DNA of 64,000 bases. It comes from Pegea sp. RAD2-039. Lineage: Eukaryota; Chordata; Thaliacea; Salpida; Salpidae. The translations under genes and the position numbers were made by a program. The stretch lies in the NCBI GenBank assembly GCA_034620365.1, contig JAQGEQ010000350.1, forward strand, positions 186,001 to 250,000, in the 5' to 3' direction. The notes beneath the pieces are model-generated. The model saw only the letters and a list, made by a program, of their open reading frames with translations, had not been told where the DNA came from and did not search any database. Shown here one piece after another: positions 53,401 through 64,000 of the stretch (positions are counted from its first letter, which is position 1; every line of letters starts with the position of its first letter).

Positions 53401-54938
53401 CTTTTCACTGGTGTAAATAAGCCGTAATGTGTTTTACCTTAATTGATGACTTGTTTTTCCAGATAATTAAATCGATTGTTAAATTACCTTTGTAAAGCAT
53501 ATTAGGTGGAATCACTCTATATACGAAAAATTTAAAAAAACTTTCATTGTCTTTTTTTTCTTTCTTGTAAAGTCTTCTTCTATTAGTTTCATATTTAAGC
53601 TATTATAAAGTAAAATTGTTTCATATGTATTGTATAATACACCTATAAGAAATGTAGTGCTGTACTAAATAAAAATAAGATATTCTATTTTACTTCAAAT
53701 AAAAAGAGTTATTTTACATTTAAGAAACGAAGTTTTGCTAATGATGTTTATTTAGACTAAGAAGTGAAACAATTTAGAAACTCACCAAGTCTTTAGAGTT
53801 ATTTTTAAACAAACCTTAGTAAAAAAACCATGATAAATTTTATAGTTATTCATAATTTTTGCAAAAACTTTGATGAGCATTTATCATACATTTTAAACTA
53901 GTTATAAACTTATAAAGTTAATCTTTTTATTTGTGCAAAAAATATGAAAGTTATTTTTTTTAGTTTGGAAGCACTATGATTTTCAGTCTAACACTAAGTT
54001 TGGTGGATGAGTTCTTTTAGCTACTAGTAACCTGAGGTACGTATTTTAAATTTTACTTCTTAACTATTTATTCAGAAAAGTTTAACATCTTGATCCAAAA
54101 ATATTAGTTACTGCAGCAAAAAGATTTTTTATTCTTCATTTTTTTGAAGATAAATTTAGGTTTTTATTAAAGTTTTTCAGTTTGATATTGTTTTTTGTAT
54201 TTTTATTTTATTAAACCTGATTGATTTTTCAATAAATTTTGTTTGATATTATGATTTTCAATGTATATATAATGTTTTTCTAGCTTTGAACTTTCTTTTT
54301 TATGTATTTATTTATTTTGAGATAAATAAAAAGAATTATGGTACAAATGTAATTTCATTTTCACATAATATTTAACTCATTTCTACCAAAAACTTAAGTA
54401 ACTTTTGATTAAATGATTTCAACTTTTGATGTGGTAAATAATTATTCTTATAAATTGAAAATAATTAAATTTCTTTATGGATGAATTTGTTTTGCTTTAT
54501 ATTTAAAATATAATTTTTCTGAATACTGAAATCTTATTAAATAAATTTTGCTAACTTTCCATGCAATAATTTTTTATAATATTGAATTTGTATAAAGAGG
54601 TTGTCTAATATTTTATATTGTTTTTTATATTGTTTTTGCCATCTAATATTTTTTATCTATTTTCTTACTTATACTTATCTATAAATTTCAGTCTTTATTC
54701 TCTTATGTTAATAGTTTTTTAAAATTATATTTTGAAAATTTTTATTTATTATATATTTAATGAAAACTATTTAAACAATTTCACTACTTCGTTTATTTTA
54801 ATGATTTTTAATTTAACTTTATTAATTATTTAATCATTTTACTTGGGAACTATTAGGTTATTGAAGCTTATGTTTTAAAAACATTTTTTATACCTTTATT
54901 TTCTTTAATAACATATGTATAATTTTATAGTTTACAAA
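50481..54938. other. AT-rich gene-free region upstream of RPS14
   Basis: About 4.4 kb with long A and T runs and no supported gene. The 3' end (TAATTTTATAG at 54920-54930) looks like a splice acceptor just before the RPS14 ATG, so a 5' untranslated exon probably lies upstream within this stretch. Confidence 0.45.
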
Positions 54939-56236
<1,298 letters not shown>

Positions 56237-57599
56237 TTGAATTAATAAAAATTCACTTTCTAATGTGATCACCTACTTTTTCATGTGGTTTTCATAATTG
56301 ATCAGCTGACGATTAGACAGATGTTTCTTAGATATTTGTTTTTTTAACAATTGGAAACTTATTTTCCTCCTTATGTGTCGTCACGTGGTAATGATAACAA
56401 CTTGTCAATTCAAATATTTCCCCGATGTAGACTTTTGCATTTTATTTGCCAGTTAAATAATCTTTAGGAAAACAAATTTTTTGTCAAGGTTTCAGAAAAG
56501 TTCTTTCCAGGTTATTTATTAATTGAGAGTTATGAATTGGGTGGTAGAGTAATTTATAACAAGTACTGCATAAGTAGGATTAAAAAACAAAACGATTGTA
56601 GCAAATGTATATATGAAGCAGTAATTGATTGTAACTGAAACATAGTAGCTTCTAGATTTTGTTTTCATTTTTAGAGAATTGATACTTTTGCGTCCAACTT
56701 TATTAGCTTTTAAAGTTTCAATAGAAATACCCAGTTTATTTACTTTTTAAGCTGGAAGGTAGATGTTTTTTATCGACAATGTCTTGGAATACAGTTAGTA
56801 AGTAATTTTTATGACCTTAAGAAACTTTAATTAAAAAAATCTATTTTCATTGGTTTTAGGGTTGAGGATACAATTAAGTATGTACCAAAATAGTAGTATC
56901 TATGATTCTATAAAAATACTTCATCATTCGATTATAAAAAATTAAGCTTATGAGAGATTTTAAGTAGAATTTTTTAAAGATTTTTTATAAAAATGCTGTT
57001 TTATTAAACTCATTTTAGAAATACGTTTACTAAGTTATTAAAAGTTTATATCTAAAGTATATTTCTAATATTTATAGAGGTTAAAGGATAGATTTTAAAT
57101 ATAGATTTGTATTTATCACAAACATACATCAAAGATGTATATTGCGATTAGTTAAAGATGTTTTCAAGAACCATTTAATTACAGGATTAAATTAGTTTAC
57201 AATAACTACAATCTTTTATAATTTGAGTCAGCTGATTTAAACTTTTTGAAAACTTTATAACATTCATATAATTCAAATATAAAAAAGTTGAGATATTTTA
57301 AGTAAATATAAGATTTTATAAAGAACAAAGAAAACCTTTTAGACACTATTGCTCATTTGATTATAAATTACAAAGTACAATTACACATTCAACTAAAAAT
57401 TAAAATAATAAAAAGCCGAAATCAAATCCATTTCTTCTCGACAAATGCTTCATATCTCAAGAAAGGGATCTTTGAGAAGAAAAAAGTAAATTGAATTTCA
57501 AAATCAATTAACAATAATTAATAACTAAGTCTTATTGGGCAGATAATTAAGACATAGAAATAAGAAGCTAAGAGATAAAAAACTATATATAAGGTCGAT
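56237..57599. other. AT-rich intergenic region
   Basis: This is the 3' flank of RPS14 (ATTAATAAAAATTC right after the stop may serve as poly(A) signal), followed by AT-rich DNA without recognisable genes up to the retrotransposon. Confidence 0.5.
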
Positions 57600-59990
57600 T
57601 ACAGATTAATGAGTGATTTATTTCTATTTATAATGTCTCTACAAAGAAACCTGTCATATGGGCCTCGTTGGTCGGTGATTCCGGTTCCGACAAAAATGCA
57701 AGTGTGGTGCAGCTCCTTACCAAAAAGGTCACCGACACGCACACAAAACTTATCTTGGACGGTGAAGACTAAGAAAACAATGCCATCATCTTTAGTGTCT
57801 CTGAGACTAATTATATGTGCTATCAAAGCCTTGAGTTTGTGGACGTTTCAAAGGTATCAATGACCAGACTTGGAGCGAAGACTTCAGATCATCAAAGGCC
57901 GTTGAAAGTGTCCTTTCAGGAAAGTTGGGATAAACGCAAGTTTCTTGCCAAGCTGTATAAGCTAAGGCTTGACGAAAAATTCGAGCGCATTAGAGTAGCA
58001 CATGATATGTGTGAAGATGTTCGCTTAGAAAATAAGCGTCTTCTAAAAGAGGCGTATAACCGAAATCAGAAAGAGCAACCAACTGATTTCAAGTACAAAG
58101 CTCGAGTTCCACCATAGGAAAAGCTTTTTTTTTAAACGGAAGTGGCAAATAACCACTGGCCCCACATCTCCTTTTTTTCTTATTCTCTTTGCACACAATT
58201 AAGAAAACCATCCTTCCAACCCAAGATATCAGTTCACAAAAGCCCATTATCAATTCTTACCAGCGTCAAATAACAATTAGTTGTGTTATTCAACGCGCAG
58301 TCGATTATTAACAAAATTTTTCAATTGAAAGCTCTTTTAATTCTCACGATTTCACATTTGTTTTATACTGAAACTTGGTTGAACCCGTTTTATCCTGATT
58401 GTTTTCTGGTTGACGGTAATCTTTTTTGTGTTTTGCGTTCTGATAGACTGTATGATAGAGGCGGTGGTGTTTGCGTAATTTACAAAACATCGCTTGCACC
58501 CAAGATCTTCAGAATTTAGATCGATGCCATTAATTATCCGAGATTTAAGATTGTCGCTTTCGATTTTCATTACTTAATATCCAAGTTTTCTCGTTTTTTA
58601 TGTACCTACCTACCACCCTCTAAAAGTAATGATGAGGTTACTGTTAAGTCTATATTAAAGTTTTTGAAGAAAGTTATGTCTCCTGAGTTATATATTTTGG
58701 TGGATTTTAATTTTAGTAAAATTTATTATAATAACCCGAATTTAGCATTTATTGGAAAATCGTTTAACTTGGATAGCAACAATCCTAATTTAGCCATTTT
58801 AAGTCATTACTTTGTAATCTTCCTCGATGCCAATAACCTATCTCAGATGGTTACTTTTCCAACCCAAGTTAGTGGTAATACTTTGGCTCTTCTCATCAAA
58901 TCAACCCTTCAGAACATTATCTATGTTAATCAAAAAGAAAACTTTGCTTTAACATACGATAACATGATTGAATTCAAGCTCCATCAAACTTTTTCAATGA
59001 GCGTTGAAACTCCAAGCAAAGAGAATTTTTATCGTGGAAATTATGATGGTATTAAGAAGTTTCTATCAGAAATTGACTGGATTTATGTTTTCAAGTCTAC
59101 CGAGGACATCAATACTATTTACTCAAGGTTTACTAACATCGTTAAAAAGTCAATTGAGAAATTTATACGTTTTTATAGAATCAAAATAGAGTTTTACATC
59201 ATAGAGTTAACAAAAAGCCATATTTGCTAAAAAATTTAGGGAATTTACAACATTTAAAAAACCTCCTATACAAACTAAAGCAGACCCTTCCACCAAATCT
59301 CTGTACAAAGATCTTTGTATAGCTTACAAGAAATATATTTCTAATTTCTATTAAGGAAGAGAAAGTGCAGTCTTATCTCTATCCAGCAAGAAAACGTTTT
59401 TTAGCTTCATAAATCACAAGCTTAAGACGAGATCTCAAATACTTCCTTGCTTGATAACAGCAACCAGCTTGTGATGGAACCACAGAATAAATCTGAGTTG
59501 CTAGATAATCAACTCAAAAGCGTTTTTATAACCGATGATGACAATACTCCTTCTTTCTCCTACTCCGACATTCTTACAAATGTCTCTGAAATGATAGAGC
59601 TTGACGTAATGGTCAATATGGTAACTAAGGCTATATCTTCATTAAGATCATTAGTTTCCGGGACCTCTGATCAGATCCCTGCTTGGTTTTTAAGAAAAGG
59701 TACTTCCTCTTTCTACTACATTTATCGCTACTTTTTAACATTACTCTGAGGCGAGGAAGAGTTCTTCAAATTTTGAAAAAAGATATCATTACCAATATTC
59801 ATAAAAAGGGTTCCAGAAACACTGCACTTAACTACAGACCAGTTTAACCGACTTCGGTTATCTGCAGAACTGAAGAACATACCATTCACAATCATGTGAC
59901 CAGTCATTTGATGGAGCACCATCTAATATCTAATGTCCAGCATGGCTTTGTGAAACGGATTACACCCAGCATGTCGTAAACGACCGAAGC
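57600..59990 (+). mobile_element. Degenerate non-LTR (LINE) retrotransposon fragment
   Basis: Three blocks in element order. First, an ORF1-like C-terminal part (57815-58114) with RPLKVSF, DKRKFLAKLYKLR and RVAHDMCEDVRLENKRLLKE. Second, an endonuclease in two frames (58283-58519 with NAQSIINK, YTETWLNP, RSDRLYDRGGGVCV; 58664-59000 with VDFNFSKI and NMIEFKLH). Third, the start of a reverse transcriptase (59447-59940, with SDQIPAWFL, IITNIHKKGSRN, LNYRPV and LISNVQHGF). Frameshifts and an in-frame stop after NYRPV show that it is dead. The catalytic reverse transcriptase core and 3' end are missing beyond about 59980. The layout fits CR1/Jockey-like elements; the exact clade is unresolved. No target-site duplication was identified. 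Confidence 0.85.
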
Positions 59991-60719
59991 AGACTATTAT
60001 TATTGTTCAAATAATAGTTCAAAGAAAAACTGTTAAACATGCAACTTTAAGAAAAAAAATTAATGTTATGCTCTTTTTAATTTAAAAAATCCTGAAATTA
60101 TTATAAGCCTATTTAGGTTGTTTACTTTTGTAAAAAACTATACTAAGGCTGACTTTAGGTTAATCATTTCTTTGTTTACTTGGATATTTTCAGTCAGATC
60201 GGTTCTGCTATCAACTAGACACTTTGTTTTTAAGAAATCTTTCACTAAATGAATCAGTATTTATGAAGAGGACTTACTTATAACAGTATCAGCTAGTTAT
60301 CAAATAATTTACATCTGATCAACTAAGAGAAATATAATAAAACCTACAACTTTAGGGAGGCAAAAAAGTCCGCATTACTCAGAAAAAATAACTATATCAA
60401 TATTTCTGCATCATGTCCGTATTAAGTAAATAAAAATAATTGTTAAATACTTCCCCTATTTTAGTTAGCTTACAATTGAAGCTGAAAATTAAACCAATAA
60501 ACAAATTGTTGTTTGAAAATTGTTTATTAACAACTAACAATTTAACAAGTTGTTTCAAATTGCAAAATTAAAGCGAAAAAATTCATTTCAGTATAGAATT
60601 ACTAGTTAGCTTATTTCATTTTTTTGAATTAATGCACAAAAATTTTAGTTACAAATTAACAAGAATAAATATTCTCTACGAATGATGTTCTAAACGTGAA
60701 ATGCAATGTTTCTGAAGTA
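59991..60719. other. AT-rich region downstream of the mucin-like gene
   Basis: No gene recognised. It contains the 3' untranslated region of the minus-strand mucin-like gene (stop at 60722-60720), and no clear repeat. Confidence 0.5.
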
Positions 60720-63700
60720 TTAATGTTTATTGTAACTTTCCAAAACTTCTAACAAATCTTCATTCTGTTGATAAAAGTTTAAAACCATAAAAATATTAAA
60801 AAAGTAAAATGTTTTTATTGATAACTATTAATTAGATAAATGGTTTTATATTTTAAAATGAAGTAAAACAAAACCAATTTAGTATAGAATATTATCAAAG
60901 TTCGATTATACATCCATTTTGAAAATCAAAATTATCAAATAAAAAAGTACTAGTAAACATCAGTTGAGTAACTAACCTCATTTTCTAAACCTTCATGATT
61001 TTCTTCAAGCTTCGATAGGTTATCAACAGTTTTATCAACTAAAACTTTTAACTCATTATCAACATTTTCATGTTCTTCTTCAATCAAATGATGAAGAGCA
61101 GTCTGTATGAGAAGTTGTAAATATCATCAATTATTTAACCATTAACTTACTTTAAGTTCTTCTTCTTCGTGTCTTTTAGTTTCAATACTTTCTTTAGCAG
61201 CAGTTTCAAGATCACTGATCATGGTATCAACCGCAAGATTAAGCTCTTCAGGAACCTCTACATCAGATACACTATCAGATATTTCGTCAAAGTTCTTCTT
61301 AACATGAGATTCAAACTCATGTTCTAAAACTGTCTCCTGTAATAACAGATCAGTCGATGAAAGGTCAAACATACAAGAAATTGCTACTTCCAACCTTTTC
61401 AACTTTGTTGTTTAAACTTTGAATTTGATGTTGAGCTTGAACTTGTTGCTGAGAAGTGACTTTACCTTTCAAATCTTGAACAACATTATCCACTTCTTGT
61501 TTAATTTGGGTCTCTTTGTCTTTAACTTGAATAAATTCAGCCAAGACTCCATCAGCATTATCAACATTAGTGTTTGATTCAATGCCATCAATTATTTTCT
61601 GAACCTGAGACTGTATCTGCGAAACCTCATCACTAGCAGCACTGGATGAACAGCACCTCACTCGAATCTCATAATTCTCACAAATTGGATGAGTTGTTTG
61701 ATCTAAACCCCTACAAAGAAGTCCACTATTGACATCACAACTAACTACTTGCCACTCTTGGTAAGAAGCAAAATCATCAGCATTACCACCTACAGGGCGA
61801 CATTCAATTTCAGTTGGATGTTCACAAATTTCTCCTCCATTATCAATAATATGGGAAAAAGTTTCATTGTCATCACGATATGGCAGTTTCGGTTTGTCAG
61901 AGTTTTGCCATTCTGTCCAGTAACAGGTCAAAGCAGTCGTAGATTCTGCCTCTGCCTCTGTAGTTGTAGCTTGAGTTTCTGTTACATGTATTTTTTCAGT
62001 GGTGGTTTTAACTGGTGTTGTTGTGGTTACAACTGGTGCTTCTGGTGTTGTTGAAAAGCTGTCACCAGATCCTGAACTTTCTTCTTCAGTGGTGGTTTTA
62101 ACTGGTGTTGTTGTGGTTACAACTGGTGCTTCTGGTGTTGTTGAAAAGCTGTTACCAGATCCTGAACTTTCTTCTTCAGTGGTGGTTTTAACTGGTGTTG
62201 TTGTGGTTACAACTGGTGCTTCTGGTGTTGTTGAAAAGCTGTCACCAGATCCTGAACTTTCTTCTTCAGTGGTGGTTTTAACTGGTGTTGTTGTGGTTAC
62301 AACTGGTGCTTCTGGTGTTGTTGAAAAGCTGTCACCAGATCCTGAACTTTCTTCTTCAGTGGTGGTTTTAACTGGTGTTGTTGTGGTTACAACTGGTGCT
62401 TCTGGTGTTGTTGAAAAGCTGTCACCAGATCCTGAACTTTCTTCTTCAGTGGTGGTTTTAACTGGTGTTGTTGTGGTTACAACTGGTGCTTCTGGTGTTG
62501 TTGAAAAGCTGTCACCAGAGCCTGAACTTTCTTCCTCAGTGGTGGTTTTAACTGGTGTTGTTGTGGTTACAACTGGTGCTTCTGGTGTTGTTGAAAAGCT
62601 GTCACCAGATCCTGAACTTTCTTCCTCAGTGGTGGTTTTAGCTGGTGTTGTTGTGGTTACAACTGGTGCTTCTGGTGTTGTTGAAAAGCTGTCACCAGAG
62701 CCTGAACTTTCTTCCTCAGTGGTGGTTTTAACTGGTGTTGTTGTGGTTACAACTGGTGCTTCTGGTGTTGTTGAAAAGCTGTCACCAGAGCCTGAACTTT
62801 CTTCTTCAGTGGTGGTTTTAACTGGTGTTGTTGTGGTTACAACTGGTGCTTCTGGTGTTGTTGAAAAGCTGTCACCAGAACCTGAACTTTCTTCTTCAGT
62901 GGTGGTTTTAACTGGTGTTGTTGTGGTTACAACTGGTGCTTCTGGTGTTGTTGAAAAGCTGTCACCAGATCCTGAACTTTCTTCCTCAGTGGTGGTTTTA
63001 ACTGGTGTTGTTGTGGTTACAACTGGTGCTTCTGGTGTTGTTGAAAAGCTGTCACCAGATCCTGAACTTTCTTCTTCAGTGGTGGTTTTAACTGGTGTTG
63101 TTGTGGTTACAACTGGTGCTTCTGGTGTTGTTGAAAAGCTGTCACCAGAGCCTGAACTTTCTTCCTCAGTGGTGGTTTTAACTGGTGTTGTTGTGGTTAC
63201 AACTGGTGCTTCTGGTGTTGTTGAAAAGCTGTCACCAGAGCCTGAACTTTCTTCCTCAGTGGTGGTTTTAACTGGTGTTGTTGTGGTTACAACTGGTGCT
63301 TCTGGTGTTGTTGAAAAGCTGTCACCAGAGCCTGAACTTTCTTCTTCAGTGGTGGTTTTAACTGGTGTTGTTGTGGTTACAATTGGTGCTTCTGGTGTTG
63401 TTGAAAAGCTGTCACCAGAACCTGAACTTTCTTCTTCAGTGGTGGTTTTAACTGGTGTTGTTGTGGTTACAACTGGTGCTTCTGGTGTTGTTGAAAAGCT
63501 GTCACCAGATCCTGAACTTTCTTCTTCAGTGGTGGTTTTAACTGGTGTTGTTGTGGTTACAACTGGTGCTTCTGGTGTTGTTGAAAAGCTGTCACCAGAT
63601 CCTGAACTTTCTTCTTCAGTGGTGGTTTTAACTGGTGTTGTTGTGGTTACAACTGGTGCTTCTGGTGTTGTTGAAAAGCTGTCACCAGAGCCTGAACTTT

Positions 63701-64000
63701 CTTCTTCAGTGGTGGTTTTAACTGGTGTTGTTGTGGTTACAACTGGTGCTTCTGGTGTTGTTGAAAAGCTGTCACCAGAGCCTGAACTTTCTTCCTCAGT
63801 GGTGGTTTTAACTGGTGTTGTTGTGGTTACAACTGGTGCTTCTGGTGTTGTTGAAAAGCTGTCACCAGAGCCTGAACTTTCTTCTTCAGTGGTGGTTTTA
63901 ACTGGTGTTGTTGTGGTTACAACTGGTGCTTCTGGTGTTGTTGAAAAGCTGTCACCAGAGCCTGAACTTTCTTCCTCAGTGGTGGTTTTAACTGGTGTTG
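60720..64000 (-). CDS. Secreted mucin/proteoglycan-like protein with WxxW domain (3' part; 5' end outside window)
   Basis: One long open exon runs from the right edge to 61395, followed by exons 61336-61151, 61102-60977 and 60764-60720, all phase 0. Order in the protein: at least 22 repeats of a 30-residue unit (TPVKTTTEEESSGSGDSFST followed by TPEAPVVTTT); a Thr/Glu linker; and a Mucin2_WxxW-type domain (CYWTEWQNSDKP, GGEICEHPTEIECR, QVVSCDVNSGLLC, CENYEIRVRCC). The C-terminal part is acidic and helical (QIQSQVQKIIDGIES, then LEHEFESHVKKNFDEISD, HHLIEEEHENVDNELKVLV), ending LEVLESYNKH. Thr-rich repeats suggest dense O-glycosylation. The EEESSGSGD motif, acidic residues then Ser-Gly-Ser-Gly, is a classical glycosaminoglycan attachment pattern. 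Known WxxW proteins (gel-forming mucins, CILP) are secreted matrix components. The signal peptide is not in view. Confidence 0.85.
61993..64000 (-). repeat. 90-base tandem repeat, at least 22 copies
   Basis: The 90-base unit is repeated from about 61993 to the window edge, with nearly all copies identical. Differences are mostly synonymous (GGA or GGC in SGSG; GAA or GAG). Amino acid changes seen include Asp to Asn in the SGSGD unit ending near 62152, Val to Ala near 62641, and Val to Ile near 63381. The array is open in frame on the minus strand throughout and continues beyond the window. Confidence 0.97.

Noticed and set aside
57599-57826. Minus-strand 75-codon frame
   Set aside because: Antisense shadow of the LINE ORF1 region on the plus strand.
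61749-62054. Cys/Phe-rich 101-codon plus-strand frame
   Set aside because: Antisense to the WxxW domain and the repeat array, whose minus-strand frame is open and domain-bearing.
61993-64000. Regular repeats considered as a CRISPR array or satellite
   Set aside because: The units are directly adjacent without unique spacers, are a multiple of three and stay open in one coding frame.

Overview
The window looks like nuclear DNA of an invertebrate metazoan: split genes with GT-AG introns, many of them only about 40-55 bases, in a very AT-rich background, and animal-specific gene families throughout (sarcalumenin, UBR5, SLC22 transporter, Golgi sulfotransferase, CDKL5, NK2 homeobox, mucin-type WxxW protein). 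The sequence alone does not fix the phylum. Exon joins were made by eye from splice sites, reading phase and family similarity, so small boundary errors are possible.

Layout: 1-1443 (-) 5' part of a sarcalumenin-like GTPase running off the left edge; 4165-15616 (+) a complete UBR5 HECT ubiquitin ligase with dozens of tiny introns; 16098-26384 a large inverted repeat around an SLC22 transporter, with an intact gene on the minus strand (21065-26384) and a truncated, internally deleted mirror copy on the plus strand (16098-18790); 28902-30069 (-) a carbohydrate sulfotransferase; 32647-36637 (-) CDKL5; 38585-39304 (-) a single-exon BAR-like protein; 41476-45857 (-) an NK2-class homeobox gene with a 3.3 kb intron holding small unrelated ORFs; 45858-54938 a gene-poor stretch with two less AT-rich islands that may be regulatory; 54939-56236 (+) ribosomal protein S14, with an H/ACA snoRNA-like sequence in each of its three coding introns; 57600-59990 (+) a dead non-LTR retrotransposon; 60720-64000 (-) the 3' part of a secreted mucin/proteoglycan-like gene with at least 22 copies of a 90-base repeat.

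The most unusual signal is the palindrome TGACGTCA. I count 29 exact copies between 6432 and 15242 (UBR5 gene body), five in CDKL5, and one each in short introns of the sarcalumenin and NK2 genes; I found none in the AT-rich intergenic DNA. Most lie in short introns, often touching a splice site, and three introns begin with the same 13 bases. Other palindromes (GTTGCTAGGCAAC type and TCACGTGA) occur in the same GC-richer tracts. Other items of interest are the three RPS14 snoRNA paralogues, the roughly 99 percent identical inverted SLC22 duplication, and the tandemly repeated acidic-SGSG glycosaminoglycan-site protein.

The genes do not form one pathway. The only plausible functional echo is between the sulfotransferase (which may modify chondroitin-type chains) and the SGSG-repeat proteoglycan-like protein, and that is inference only.
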